A stretch of 20,824 bases of DNA from DASPXY01 sp038227745 (GCA_038227745.1 JBBRPS010000062.1:1-20824); one strand, 5' to 3'. Shown: positions 7,946 through 16,695, counted from the first letter of the stretch. Notes: generated from the letters alone by a model not told the origin. A program made the numbers and translations.

Positions 7946-8869
7946 TCACGCGAGCGCGGGGCAGGCCGCCGTGAGCCCCGGCACGGGCGTCCGCAAGATG
8001 CGGCCGATGACGGCGCGGGCCTCCGCGGCGGCGCCCGGCAGCAGGGGCCGGTTCCTCCTTCGGATCACGCGGCCCTGCAGTCCGAGGCTGTCGCAGACAC
8101 GGTAGGCGAAGCCCTTGAAGTGGGTGCGAGCCAGGAGCAGCAGCGTGCGCCCGTACCCCACCGCCGCGGGGCCGTAGGTGCGGAGGATCTTCCGCTCGGT
8201 CCGATAGCTCCGCAGGTAGTTGTCCAGGTTACCGGCCAGGCCCTCGCGGTAGAACAGGAGCTGCTCCGGCAGGCGGGCGAAGGTGCTGGTCCGGCACGTT
8301 CGGCACCACAATTCGCGATCCTCGGCACGGACGTACTCCGGGTCATACGGGTTGCGCCGGAACCACTCGGTCCGGCCCAGCGCCGTCGGGTGGACCACCA
8401 GTCCGCGACACAGGACGGCGGCCGGACTGACGTTGAGCGGGGCCTCGCCGCGCATCCCCCACGGCTCGCTGTTTTCGTCGATGGTGCAGACCGCCGAGCC
8501 GACGAGATCGACTTCCCGGTGGCGGTCGAGGAACTCGACCTGGCGCGCCAGGCGCTCGGGGTGCATCAGGTCGTCGCCGTCCAGGCGCGCGACGTACTGC
8601 CCCCGTGCCAGGGCGTTGATCTGGTTGAGGCGCTCCACCAGGCCGCGGTTGACGCCGTCCGCGAGCACGCGCACGCGCTCGTCCGCCACCGACCGGGCGA
8701 TCCTCAGCGAGCCGTCGCGCGAGCCGTCATCGACCAGGATCAGCTCCCAGTCGGTATACGTCTGGGCGAAGACGGAGCGCAGGGTGTCGGTCAGGGTGCG
8801 CTCGCAGTTGTAGAAGGACACGCCGATCGAGACCTTCGGGGCGCGGCCGTCCGGCGTGGGGGTTGACAT
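7946..8869 (-). CDS. Glycosyltransferase family 2 (GT-A fold)
   Basis: This 307-residue inverting glycosyltransferase has the standard GT2 start VSIGVSFYNCERTLTDTLRS (13-32), ELILVDDGSRDGS (42-54) for nucleotide binding, and the metal-binding DXD region VARLDGDDLMHPERL (93-107). The segment RAEDRELWCR carries the ED pair that usually holds the catalytic base. The C-terminal part is basic (VIRRRNRP) and has no obvious transmembrane helix. The ATG at 8869 is chosen because it lies 2 nt after the ligase stop; longer in-frame extensions run through the ligase gene. Its role is probably chain extension of the repeat unit; the donor is unknown. Confidence 0.93.
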   Translation of the reverse strand: MSTPTPDGRAPKVSIGVSFYNCERTLTDTLRSVFAQTYTDWELILVDDGSRDGSLRIARSVADERVRVLADGVNRGLVERLNQINALARGQYVARLDGDDLMHPERLARQVEFLDRHREVDLVGSAVCTIDENSEPWGMRGEAPLNVSPAAVLCRGLVVHPTALGRTEWFRRNPYDPEYVRAEDRELWCRTCRTSTFARLPEQLLFYREGLAGNLDNYLRSYRTERKILRTYGPAAVGYGRTLLLLARTHFKGFAYRVCDSLGLQGRVIRRRNRPLLPGAAAEARAVIGRILRTPVPGLTAACPALA

Positions 8870-8871
8870 GG

Positions 8872-10191
8872 TCACGACACTCCTTCCCGGGCCGCCAGCG
8901 GACTGCTCTGTTCCGCGGGCGGCGCCGCCGCGGGGGCCTCGTCCGCGCGGGCGGCCGCCTTCTGCTCCGCGCCGCGAACCGCGAGGGCATTCGCCGCCCC
9001 CAGCAGTGCCAGCACGAACCACCACCAGCGCTGGAACAGGGCCTCGACGCCCATCGACAGGCCCATCATCGCGAGGTGGGCGGCGATCAGCCCCGCCACC
9101 AGGGGCCGCTCGTCCGCGCCGGCACGCCGGTAGGCCGCCGCCCCCTTGAGGAGGAACCAGCTGATGAAGCCCGCGAACCCCACGAAGCCGACGGCGCCGA
9201 ACTCCGCGAGGAACCACATCGCGGTGTTGTGGACGATGATGTCGTGCTCCTCGGCGAAGGCGCCGAGGCCCGCGCCGAAGCCGGGGTGGTCCAGGAACAT
9301 GTGCAGGGCGTTGCGGTTGATCTCCACGCGCTCCTCAATGGTGTTCTGCCGGCCCGAGATCTCAAGCATGGAGTCGAAGCCCTCCTCGCCGGCGGAGTAC
9401 GCGACCGCGACGACGCCGACCGCGGCCATGCCCACGACGAGGAGCAGCAGCCGCGGGTTGCGGACGGCGCCGAACAGCGTCAGGGCGGCGAAGCCGATCC
9501 ACGCCGAGCGCGACGACGTCAGGAACAGGCCGGCCGACAGCGACAGCAGGCCGAGGATGCGCGGCCAGCGCGACAGCAGCGGCGCGCGGCCCTCGCCATC
9601 GAGCAGCAGCACCGCGTAGGCCACGGCGAGCAGCCCGCCGTAGGCGTTGGGGTCCACGAGCATCCCCGAAAGGCGGTCGTAATTGTCGCTGAGGAGGAAG
9701 CCGAGCCGGGCGTTCGGGCCGCCGCCGTAGCGGCACCAGAGGAACGCCGCCGTGGCCAGGGCGTTCTGCAGCACGACGGCGACCGCGAAGACGCGGAGGA
9801 AGCGGCGGACATCGCCCCACGTGTACGACAGGCTGGTGAGGCACACGTAGGACGTGAACAGGGCGGCCATGCCGACCATCTTGTTGAGCAGGACGTAGCG
9901 CGAGATGGACCCGTTCTGCAGGAGGTTGCCGAGGGGCCAGAGGATGAACAGGGCGAGCAGGGCGACGTGCCACGGGCTCCAGGCTGCCCCGCCGACGCGC
10001 CACACGCCCAGGCCCGCCACGGCGGCGGCCAACAGGAACAGGTCGGACGGCGCGAGGCGGAGGTCGAACGGCGTGTCGATCTGGACCGGCAGGAGGACGA
10101 GATACGCCAGCAGCAGCCAGCGCAGCACGCCGCCGTCCGCCGCCGCGCCGGCTTCCCCCGCACCCAGAGCGTCCCCGCACTGCCGCGTCAT
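8872..10191 (-). CDS. O-antigen ligase/polymerase family membrane protein (Wzy/WaaL-like)
   Basis: This is a polytopic inner-membrane protein of 439 residues with about ten or more hydrophobic segments. Family hallmarks are a conserved arginine in LFLTSSRSAWIGF (222-234), the large periplasmic loop ending LDHPGFGAGLGAFAEEHDI (300-318), and HNTAMWFLAEFGAVGFVGF (321-339), the histidine region of the Wzy_C domain. It would polymerise lipid-linked repeat units or ligate the chain to an acceptor; the two activities cannot be separated by sequence. The Ala-rich tail is probably cytoplasmic. The start at 10191 overlaps the flippase stop as ATGA (10188-10191). Further in-frame sequence upstream of 10191 is a shadow of the flippase gene. 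Confidence 0.92.
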   Translation of the reverse strand: MTRQCGDALGAGEAGAAADGGVLRWLLLAYLVLLPVQIDTPFDLRLAPSDLFLLAAAVAGLGVWRVGGAAWSPWHVALLALFILWPLGNLLQNGSISRYVLLNKMVGMAALFTSYVCLTSLSYTWGDVRRFLRVFAVAVVLQNALATAAFLWCRYGGGPNARLGFLLSDNYDRLSGMLVDPNAYGGLLAVAYAVLLLDGEGRAPLLSRWPRILGLLSLSAGLFLTSSRSAWIGFAALTLFGAVRNPRLLLLVVGMAAVGVVAVAYSAGEEGFDSMLEISGRQNTIEERVEINRNALHMFLDHPGFGAGLGAFAEEHDIIVHNTAMWFLAEFGAVGFVGFAGFISWFLLKGAAAYRRAGADERPLVAGLIAAHLAMMGLSMGVEALFQRWWWFVLALLGAANALAVRGAEQKAAARADEAPAAAPPAEQSSPLAAREGVS

Positions 10192-11534
10192 CTGGCCTCC
10201 GGGAGTTCTGCGCGCCCCGGGGCGGATCCCGCGGCCGTCGTCAGGAAGATGGCCCCGAAGGCGAGGAGGCCGGCCGCCGCGCTCACAACGGTTGCCGCCG
10301 CCGCGCCTGCGAGCGAGTCGCCGCCGATCAGCGCCGCGCTCGCCGCCAGGGTGACGACGGTGACGGCGAGTGCGGCCGCCGCCTGGCTGCGCGTCCGGCG
10401 GGCCGCGGTGGCCGCGGTGACGAACACGGTCGCGACGCACCACAGGCCGGCGCCGCCCATGACGGCGGCGAAGACGCCCGCGTGCTCCGCGTACTCGGGC
10501 CGGTACAGCACTGTCAGGATGAGGCGGCCAGCGACCAGGGCCACCACGACGCCCGCGGCGGCGAGGGCCGCACCGACTCCCGTCAACTTTAGCACGAGAA
10601 GCCGGAACGCGCGCGTGTCGCCGGCGGCGTAAAGGGACGCCAGTCGGGGGGCGGCCGCCTGGGCCAGGGAGTTGCTCAGCACCTGGCCGACCACCGTCAC
10701 GTACGCCAGGGCCGCGAAAATGCCCAGCGGCCCCTCGCCGAGCCGCTGTTCGACGAAGTAGCGCGGAATGTTCGTACACAGGGTGAAGAGCATGGTGACG
10801 GCGCCGAGCGGCAAGGCCAGCCACGCCAGCCGGCCCAGCGCCGCCCACTCCCAGCAGGGGGCAGACCGTTCCGGCGTGAGTTCGGGGGAGAGCGCGCGCA
10901 GCCAGGCCGGGCTGCGGGCGTCGTACAGCGCCAGCAGCAGGCCCCACGCCGCGGCGAGGGCCGCGCACCCCGCGACGACGCTGCCGGTCAGCAGGACACC
11001 GCCCGCCAAGGCGGCGACCGACAGCGGCCCCTTGAGCATCAGCGAGCGCGCCACGCGGTCCATGCGCCCGTGCTGCTGCATGAGGCCGTGGTAGGCGTCG
11101 CTCAGGGCCTCGAACGCCTTGGCGGCGCCGACGGCGAGGATCACCCCGGCGGTGGCCGGACTGTACCCGACGCCCAGCGCCAGGCCGGCGATGACGGCCA
11201 GCGCCAGGGCGGTGGTGACCAGCCGCAGCGCCAGGTAATGGCCGAAGCGGTACGCGCGCGCCGCGTCGGTCGCCTGGACGGCGGCGAGCTGCAGGTTGGC
11301 GAACAGCATCACCGGCGCGGTCACCGCCAGGGCCAGGGCGAACTGCCCGACCGTTTCCGGCGGGCCGAGCTTGGCAAGCACGATCAGCAAGGCCCACTGG
11401 CAGGCGGCGTAGACCACGTTGCCGGCCAGCGTCCAGGAGAAGTTGCGCCGCAGGGAGGGCGAACGCTCCACGGTGACCGGGTGACCGGGCGCCGTCGGCG
11501 CCATCCCGTCTGCTTCCACCGTGCTGGCCGTCAT
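10188..11534 (-). CDS. Polysaccharide flippase (Wzx/MATE-like, MOP superfamily)
   Basis: This 448-residue protein (with the start at 11534) has roughly 12-14 hydrophobic segments and no large soluble domain. It opens with a basic stretch and SLRRNFSWTLAGNVVYAACQ, typical of polysaccharide export flippases. Such proteins move undecaprenyl-linked repeat units across the inner membrane. Features include YFVEQRLGEGPLGIFAALAY, the common flippase pattern around helix 8, and APRLASLYAAGDTRAFR. The start is uncertain. ATGs lie at 11543, 11534 and 11504, and the last has GGTGGAAG at 8-nt spacing, which makes it a good candidate. A longer frame beginning at 11663 would translate the inverted repeat and is rejected. 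It is coupled to the ligase gene by a 4-bp overlap. Confidence 0.9.
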   Translation of the reverse strand: MTASTVEADGMAPTAPGHPVTVERSPSLRRNFSWTLAGNVVYAACQWALLIVLAKLGPPETVGQFALALAVTAPVMLFANLQLAAVQATDAARAYRFGHYLALRLVTTALALAVIAGLALGVGYSPATAGVILAVGAAKAFEALSDAYHGLMQQHGRMDRVARSLMLKGPLSVAALAGGVLLTGSVVAGCAALAAAWGLLLALYDARSPAWLRALSPELTPERSAPCWEWAALGRLAWLALPLGAVTMLFTLCTNIPRYFVEQRLGEGPLGIFAALAYVTVVGQVLSNSLAQAAAPRLASLYAAGDTRAFRLLVLKLTGVGAALAAAGVVVALVAGRLILTVLYRPEYAEHAGVFAAVMGGAGLWCVATVFVTAATAARRTRSQAAAALAVTVVTLAASAALIGGDSLAGAAAATVVSAAAGLLAFGAIFLTTAAGSAPGRAELPEAR

Positions 11535-11568
11535 GGATCGCATTGGCGTCCCGGTGTCCCGTCTCGCC

Positions 11569-11640
11569 GTTCGTGGCCGACTCGCTCCGCGAGTTGGTGT
11601 GGGGTCGGCTCCCGACTCGCGGAGCGAGTCGGCCACGAAC
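11569..11640. repeat. Perfect 26-bp inverted repeat whose arms are themselves palindromic
   Basis: Arms 11569-11594 and 11615-11640 are perfect reverse complements with a 20-nt spacer. Each arm also contains its own hairpin (ACTCGC-TCC-GCGAGT in the left arm, GACTCGC-GGA-GCGAGTC in the right), so the element can form either one long stem or two short ones. It starts 30 nt after the stop of the dehydratase gene and lies just upstream of the flippase. No transposase or target-site duplication is seen. Confidence 0.9.
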
Positions 11641-11670
11641 CACGATACCCGACCACAAGGCACTCTGACC

Positions 11671-13650
11671 TCACGAGGCCGCCAGGCCGGCCTCGAGGTG
11701 GGGCGTGGCGAGTGCCGCCGCCGCGGCGCCGTGCGCCGGATCCGCTCGGACCCGGACGCGCGCCGCGGACCGCCCCGCCTCGTCCCGGTATTCCGGCACG
11801 ATCTCCCTGAACTTCGCCCGCACCGCGTCGGCGTCCGGCGCGGCGGCCAGCTCGATCAGCTCGTCGATGTGGCGGTTGATCGCCTCCCAGCTCTGCGGCT
11901 TGAGGCGGCCGACGAAGATGCGCGGGTGGTGCGTCTTGGCGGCGCTCTCCTCGTCCAGTGCCAGCTCCTCGAACAGCTTCTCGCCCGGGCGGATGCCCGT
12001 GAAGCGGATCGCGATGTCCCTGTCGGGGGTCAACCCCGACAGGCGGATCAGGTCGCGGGCCAGGTCGAGGATTTTCACGGGCGCGCCCATGTCGAGGATG
12101 AAGATCTCGCCGCCGCGGCCCATCGAGCCGGCCTGCAGCACGAGCTGGCACGCCTCGGGGATGGTCATGAAGTAGCGGCACATCTCGGGGTGCGTCACGG
12201 TCACCGGGCCGCCGCGGGAAATCTGCTCCTTGAAGATCGGCACCACGCTGCCCGCCGAGCCCAGGACGTTGCCGAAGCGCACCGCCACGAATCGGGTCCG
12301 GCTCAACTGCGACAGCGCCTGGACGTACAGCTCGGCGACGCGCTTCGAGACGCCCATGACCGACGTGGGGTTGACCGCCTTGTCCGTCGAGATCATCACG
12401 AACACCTCCACGCCGTGGGCGTCGGCCAGGTCGGCCAGCGTGCGGGTGCCGCGGACGTTGTTCTTGACCGCCTCGCCCGGGTTCCACTCCATCAGCGGGA
12501 CGTGCTTGTGGGCGGCGGCGTGGAAGACGGCGGTCGGCCGGTAGCGGGCCAGGATCTGATCGACCCGCGCCGCGTCACCGACGTCCGCGACGCACGGGAC
12601 CAGCTGCACGCCGGGGAACTTCTCGGACAGTTCCCAGTTGACGTGGAACAGGTTGTTCTCCGCCTTCTCGACGAGCACGAGGGCCGCGGGGCCGAACCCG
12701 CACACGACGCGGCACAGCTCGGCGCCGATGCTGCCGCCGGCGCCGGTGATGAGGACCGTTCGCCCCTTGATGACACCGGCGATCGCCTCGAGGTCGAGGC
12801 TCACCGGGGCGCGGCGCATGACGTCTTCGATGGCCACGTCGCGGAGGCGCGCGAGGTTCACCTTGCCGCCGACGATCTCGTGCAGCGCGGGGATCATCTT
12901 GACGGTGACGCCGCACTCCTCGCACAGCAGGGTGAGGCGGCGCAGGGTCTCGCCCCGGGTGTCGGCAATGGTCACCAGCGCCTGCCGGGCGCCGAGGCGG
13001 CGGGCGACGGCGACGAGGCGGTCGGTACACCCCAGCACGGGGATGCCGTGGATCACCGTGCCGGCCTTGGCGGGGTCGTCGTCGAGGAAGGCGATGGGGT
13101 GGATGCCGATGTCCGGGCGGGCGGCGATCTCGCGGGCCACGAGCACGCCGGCGCGCCCGGCCCCGATCAGCAGCGTCGGGATTTTCTCGGGCGTGTACTC
13201 TCCCAGGCGCCGGCGCTCCGCCCGCTCCAGCCACAGGCGGACGCTGGCGCGCACGCCCATCAGGCCGAGGAAGCTCAGGGCCAGGTCGATCATCGGCACG
13301 CCGTACGGGACGGCGCGGCCGTCGGCGGGCAGGAACAGGCCGGGGCCGGGGGCCGCCAGCAGGCGCCAGGCGAAGAAGGCGCTCGCCGCCAGGGCCAGCG
13401 CGGCGAAGACGCGCTGCGCCTCGCGCAGGCCGCTGTACCGCCAGAGTCGCCGCGGCATGCGGAAGGCCAGCAGGCAGGCGAGCTTGACCGCCAGGACGGT
13501 CGGCAGCGCCAGCCACATCGCGGCGGCGTAGTCCGCGGACACGACCCAGCCCTCGAACCGAACTGCGAACGCCAGGCAGAACGCGCCGGCGCAGACTGCC
13601 AGATCCAGCACCGTCTTGCCGACCCGAAGCAACCCAGGGCTTGCGGTCAT
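11671..13650 (-). CDS. Membrane-anchored nucleoside-diphosphate-sugar 4,6-dehydratase (PglF/WbpM/CapD family)
   Basis: This 659-residue protein has the full layout of large PglF/WbpM/CapD enzymes: about four N-terminal transmembrane helices (to about residue 138), a first Rossmann-like domain beginning TLLIGAGRAGVLVARE (159-174), then the catalytic short-chain dehydrogenase domain with VLITGAGGSIGAELCR (299-314). The catalytic region STDKAVNPTSVMGVSKRVAE (421-440) has methionine (M432) in place of the usual tyrosine and K436, as known for this subfamily. These enzymes convert UDP-GlcNAc to the 4-keto-6-deoxy sugar. That product would feed the aminotransferase at 1-631, as in bacillosamine synthesis; this is inference. 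The ATG at 13650 has GAGGAGAC upstream. The 258-bp gap before it holds palindromic repeats, and the gene may have its own promoter. Confidence 0.95.
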   Translation of the reverse strand: MTASPGLLRVGKTVLDLAVCAGAFCLAFAVRFEGWVVSADYAAAMWLALPTVLAVKLACLLAFRMPRRLWRYSGLREAQRVFAALALAASAFFAWRLLAAPGPGLFLPADGRAVPYGVPMIDLALSFLGLMGVRASVRLWLERAERRRLGEYTPEKIPTLLIGAGRAGVLVAREIAARPDIGIHPIAFLDDDPAKAGTVIHGIPVLGCTDRLVAVARRLGARQALVTIADTRGETLRRLTLLCEECGVTVKMIPALHEIVGGKVNLARLRDVAIEDVMRRAPVSLDLEAIAGVIKGRTVLITGAGGSIGAELCRVVCGFGPAALVLVEKAENNLFHVNWELSEKFPGVQLVPCVADVGDAARVDQILARYRPTAVFHAAAHKHVPLMEWNPGEAVKNNVRGTRTLADLADAHGVEVFVMISTDKAVNPTSVMGVSKRVAELYVQALSQLSRTRFVAVRFGNVLGSAGSVVPIFKEQISRGGPVTVTHPEMCRYFMTIPEACQLVLQAGSMGRGGEIFILDMGAPVKILDLARDLIRLSGLTPDRDIAIRFTGIRPGEKLFEELALDEESAAKTHHPRIFVGRLKPQSWEAINRHIDELIELAAAPDADAVRAKFREIVPEYRDEAGRSAARVRVRADPAHGAAAAALATPHLEAGLAAS

Positions 13651-13745
13651 CGCTGTCTCCTCATGAAGCGAGTAGGGGCATCCTCTTTGTCCGTGGAGAG
13701 ATTTTGTCGGGGCGCCGGGGGCGGGTCGGCGGGGGCCAAGGTCGT

Positions 13746-13902
13746 GTAGGAGGCGGCTCCGCCCGCCGATCAGCCGGGTCGGGGGACGGAGCCCCCCTCC
13801 TACAAGAGGTCGGGGGACGGAGCCCCCTCCTACGGGTCTTCGTAGGAGCCGGCTCCGTCCGGCGATGGGGTTTCCACGTCGGGGGACGGAGCCCCCTCCT
13901 AC
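13746..13902. repeat. Five copies of a 24-25-bp GTAGGAG..GGCTCCG element in both orientations
   Basis: Copies lie at 13746-13770 and 13842-13866 in forward orientation (starting GTAGGAG) and at 13779-13803, 13810-13833 and 13879-13902 in reverse (ending CTCCTAC). The reverse copies are almost identical; the forward copies are more diverged. Each copy is an imperfect palindrome (GGGG-ACGGAG-CCCC core), and opposed neighbours can pair into longer hairpins. The cluster starts 6 nt after the BY-kinase stop and fills most of the gap before the dehydratase. The remaining 13651-13745 shows only the dehydratase ribosome-binding site (GAGGAGAC). Confidence 0.9.
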
Positions 13903-13908
13903 GGCCTG

Positions 13909-16137
13909 TCAGCGGATCGCCGCCGGTCTGGCCGAGACGACCTCGTCGGCGCTGGCGCCGTAGCTCAGAGAGTAAGACGCTCCGAAGTATGCCGCATCGG
14001 CCCGGCCGTGGTGGTCCATGGCGTTGATGACGACGCCGACGATCGGCACGCCCAGGTCGCCCAGCAACGCGCGGGCGCGCTCCGCGGGCGGCCGGCCGTT
14101 GGCGCCGGCGCGGACGTTCAGCAGCACGCCGTCCACCCGCGGCGCCACGATAACGGGGTCGGTGACGGCCAGCAAAGCCGGCGTGTCCACCAGGATGAAG
14201 TCGTAGCGCCCGCGCAGGCACCGCAGCACCTCCTCGAAGCGCGGCGCGGTCAGCAGCTCGGCGGGGTTGTCGGGACGCGGGCCGCCCGGCAGCACCGACA
14301 GGCCGGGGACGCCGCCGGGCAGGAGCGCCGCGTCCAGCTCCGCCGTGCCCGCCAGGACGCCCGCGAGGCCCGGCCCTGGCTCCAGGCCGAAGAGCCGGTG
14401 CTGGTGCGGCTTGCGCAGGTCGGCGTCGATGAGCAGCACGCGCTTGCCCGACTGGGCGATCGAGACGGCGAGGTTGGCCGCCAGCACCGTCTTGCCGTCG
14501 CTCTGGGCCGCGCTGGTGACCTGGATGACCTTGCGGCCGGCGCCGGCGGCGCCGAAGAGCAGGGCGGTGCGCACGCCGCGGTAAGCCTCCGCCTCGGGCG
14601 ACGCCGGGCGGTGGCGAGTACACAGCATGGGGTCGGGGTGGCCGGGCGCGGCGGCCTGCCGACCCTTCCCCTGCGGCTTGAAGAAGGGGACGTGGCCGAT
14701 CACGGGGAGGCCGAGGGCGCGGCGGACCTCGTCGGCCGTGCGGAAGCTGCGGTCGCGGACCTCGGCGAGGTACGCCAGGCCCAGGCCGGCCAGGGCGCCC
14801 AGCAGCAGCGCCGCGGGGAAGATCTGCAGAGCGCTGGGCTGCACCTTCTTGCCGGCCAGGGGCGGGGCGATGACGCGCGCGTCGTAGCCGCCGACGCCCC
14901 GGGCCAGATCGACCTGCTGCAACTGCTTGACGACCGTGTCGTACAACCGCTGGCGCCGGTCGATGTCGGCGCGGAGGGCCGTGTCCTGGACCTCGGCCGC
15001 GATGAATTGCCGGGCGCCGTCCTGCTCCTTCTGCGCCAGGCCGGCGAGCAGGCCCTCGGCGACCTCGCCATGCTTGAGCTGCTGCCGGCAGTAGGTGCGG
15101 TAGAGTGCCACCGAGTCGGCGCTCGCCCCCTTTCCCGCGGCCTGCCGCCACGGGGCCGACGGGCCGGCGAGGAAGTTGCGCGTTACCTCGATGCGCCTGC
15201 GGAGCGCCACCACGTCGGGGTGGTTGGCGCCGCGCGACGCGAGCAGCTTCTGCTCCTCCATCAGCAGCGGGTGCAGCTGGTCCTGGAGGGTCAGCTTCGG
15301 CGCGGCCCCGGGGGCTTCCCCCTGGCCCCACGACGCGATCAGGGCGAGCAGGGCCTCGCGGCCGCCGTCGCCGGGGCCAGCGTCGAGGACCGCGAGCTGG
15401 GCCTGCAACTCGGCCCTGCGGACCAGCAGCACCGCCCGCTTTGCCTCGATGCCGGCGAGGCGATCCTGGCGCAGGCTGGCGCCGTCCTTGCCCTTGAACA
15501 CCAGCATGGGCGACTGTTCCCGGAACTTGCGGTACGCCGCCTCCTTGTCGTTGAGTTCTTTCTGCAGCACGTCCCGCGCCTGGGCGATCAGCTTCAGGCT
15601 GCCTGAGCTGAGGTCGCGGTACGTTTCGTCGAGGAACTCCTTGTAACTGCCGATCACCGCGTCGAGGACGGCGGCGGCGTCGGCGGCGTTCGTGCAGCGG
15701 AAGGCGAGGGTCAGGACGTTGTCGGCGGCGCCGCTGGGGCCCTTGCCGCGGCTGACGGTCAGGGCGCGGATGACCTCCTCGACCAGCCTGTCCTTGAGCG
15801 GGGCAAGGGACGGCAGCTCGCCGAGTCGGTGCTTGTTGCAGGCCCGCTCGACGACGAGGGGGCTGCGGATCAACACCTGGTGGGTGGCGACGTAGTCCTC
15901 CTGGGTGAGCTGGCGGCTCTCCACGCCGGTGACGGCGTCCGGGCGCTTCGTCACGACCAGGACCTGGGCGGACGCCTGGTAGACGGGTTTACTGAGGACG
16001 TAGTAGACGCCCGCGAGGCTGGCGGTCAGCGCCGTCAGGAGCAAGACCAGAGCCTTGCGCCTCCAGGCGACCTCCCACAACCCGCGGCCGTCCGGCGGGG
16101 TGACATCGGTTTCAGCTCCCTTGGGGTGCGGTGCCAT
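13909..16137 (-). CDS. Fused polysaccharide chain-length determinant / tyrosine autokinase (Wzc-type BY-kinase)
   Basis: This 742-residue inner-membrane protein controls polymer length and export. The N-terminal Wzz domain has one helix near 28-48, followed by the conserved YQASAQVLVV. A long periplasmic coiled-coil region follows, then a second helix (IFPAALLLGALAGLGLAYLA). The cytoplasmic BY-kinase domain has Walker A TSAAQSDGKT (541-550), Walker A' VLLIDADLRKP (567-577) and Walker B FILVDTP (647-653). The tail carries tyrosines at 717, 722 and 726 for autophosphorylation. The Walker A motif has Q-S-D where P-G-E or P-G-D is usual, but the key Gly-Lys-Thr is intact. The ATG at 16137 has AGGAGG at ideal spacing. 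It is the first gene of the locus, behind a long leader and a sigma-54 promoter. Confidence 0.95.
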   Translation of the reverse strand: MAPHPKGAETDVTPPDGRGLWEVAWRRKALVLLLTALTASLAGVYYVLSKPVYQASAQVLVVTKRPDAVTGVESRQLTQEDYVATHQVLIRSPLVVERACNKHRLGELPSLAPLKDRLVEEVIRALTVSRGKGPSGAADNVLTLAFRCTNAADAAAVLDAVIGSYKEFLDETYRDLSSGSLKLIAQARDVLQKELNDKEAAYRKFREQSPMLVFKGKDGASLRQDRLAGIEAKRAVLLVRRAELQAQLAVLDAGPGDGGREALLALIASWGQGEAPGAAPKLTLQDQLHPLLMEEQKLLASRGANHPDVVALRRRIEVTRNFLAGPSAPWRQAAGKGASADSVALYRTYCRQQLKHGEVAEGLLAGLAQKEQDGARQFIAAEVQDTALRADIDRRQRLYDTVVKQLQQVDLARGVGGYDARVIAPPLAGKKVQPSALQIFPAALLLGALAGLGLAYLAEVRDRSFRTADEVRRALGLPVIGHVPFFKPQGKGRQAAAPGHPDPMLCTRHRPASPEAEAYRGVRTALLFGAAGAGRKVIQVTSAAQSDGKTVLAANLAVSIAQSGKRVLLIDADLRKPHQHRLFGLEPGPGLAGVLAGTAELDAALLPGGVPGLSVLPGGPRPDNPAELLTAPRFEEVLRCLRGRYDFILVDTPALLAVTDPVIVAPRVDGVLLNVRAGANGRPPAERARALLGDLGVPIVGVVINAMDHHGRADAAYFGASYSLSYGASADEVVSARPAAIR

Positions 16138-16695
16138 GGGGACCTCCTGCCGTTTGCAAGGCGAACGCTGCGTTGGGGTCGGTACGTCATTGCGGGGATT
16201 GCCGGGCGCCGGCGGGGCAGCGCCAGGGGAGAGGGGTGGGGACGAACCGGGCGCGGGGAGGGTGCCGCCTGCCGGTGGGCTTGCGGGCCGACGGTCCGGA
16301 CAAGCGGGCGACGGTCGGACGGTGTCCTGTGGTCAATGACCGTGGGCGGGGAGGGCGGGGGGCGACGTTCATGGACCGATTTTCTCCAGGTTTGGGGATG
16401 GCAGGGCGGCACTCTGGGTGCGGCGCCGTTGCCGCTGCACTGTCCTCCTTGAACGGGGTGGTTCCTTCTCCTGACCGATGCGCTCTCTTACCAAAATGGG
16501 CCGAGGCAAGTTTTCCCAGTCCCCCCTCTTTTCCTACTTTATAGGGATTTCTCCCTGGTGGGTTTGTGCGCGCAGGGGACTTGGGGGCCGTTGCGTGACG
16601 CTTACTGCCGCGCACACCTTGACCGGCGTTCACTAATCCCCAGTAAAAAGCGCAAGGAAGGACGCGGTCGGTCCCTTCATGAGCCCGTCGCAACA
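16138..16695 (-). other. Long untranslated leader upstream of the polysaccharide locus
   Basis: This is about 558 bases between the predicted sigma-54 start site (near 16695) and the kinase ATG. The kinase Shine-Dalgarno sequence (AGGAGG) is the only clear signal. The minus strand also holds a small hairpin AGGGA-GAAA-TCCCT near 16546-16559 and a possible short ORF starting GTG at 16440 behind AAGGAGGACA, which would encode only 23 residues and has too-short spacing. The Arg/Pro-rich frame at 16187-16372 does not look like a protein. I could not match any known riboswitch. Base composition is less extreme around 16480-16560 than in the genes. Confidence 0.5.

Noticed and set aside
8872..11658. 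A 928-residue frame that would fuse the ligase to a long N-terminal extension
   Set aside because: The part above 10191 overlaps the flippase in another frame and has no recognisable sequence; the ATGA overlap gives a clear start.
13746..13902. CRISPR-like array
   Set aside because: Units are in both orientations, spacers are irregular and short, and no cas gene is present.
13909..16137. Inactive kinase because of the unusual Walker A motif
   Set aside because: The Gly-Lys-Thr, Walker A', Walker B and tail tyrosines are all present, so loss of activity is not supported.
16506..16518. Second sigma-54-like sequence TGGGAAAACTTGC on the minus strand
   Set aside because: The spacing between GG and GC is two bases too short for a functional -24/-12 promoter.
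16538..16543. TATAAA on the minus strand as a -10 box
   Set aside because: No acceptable -35 hexamer is found at 16-18 nt upstream.
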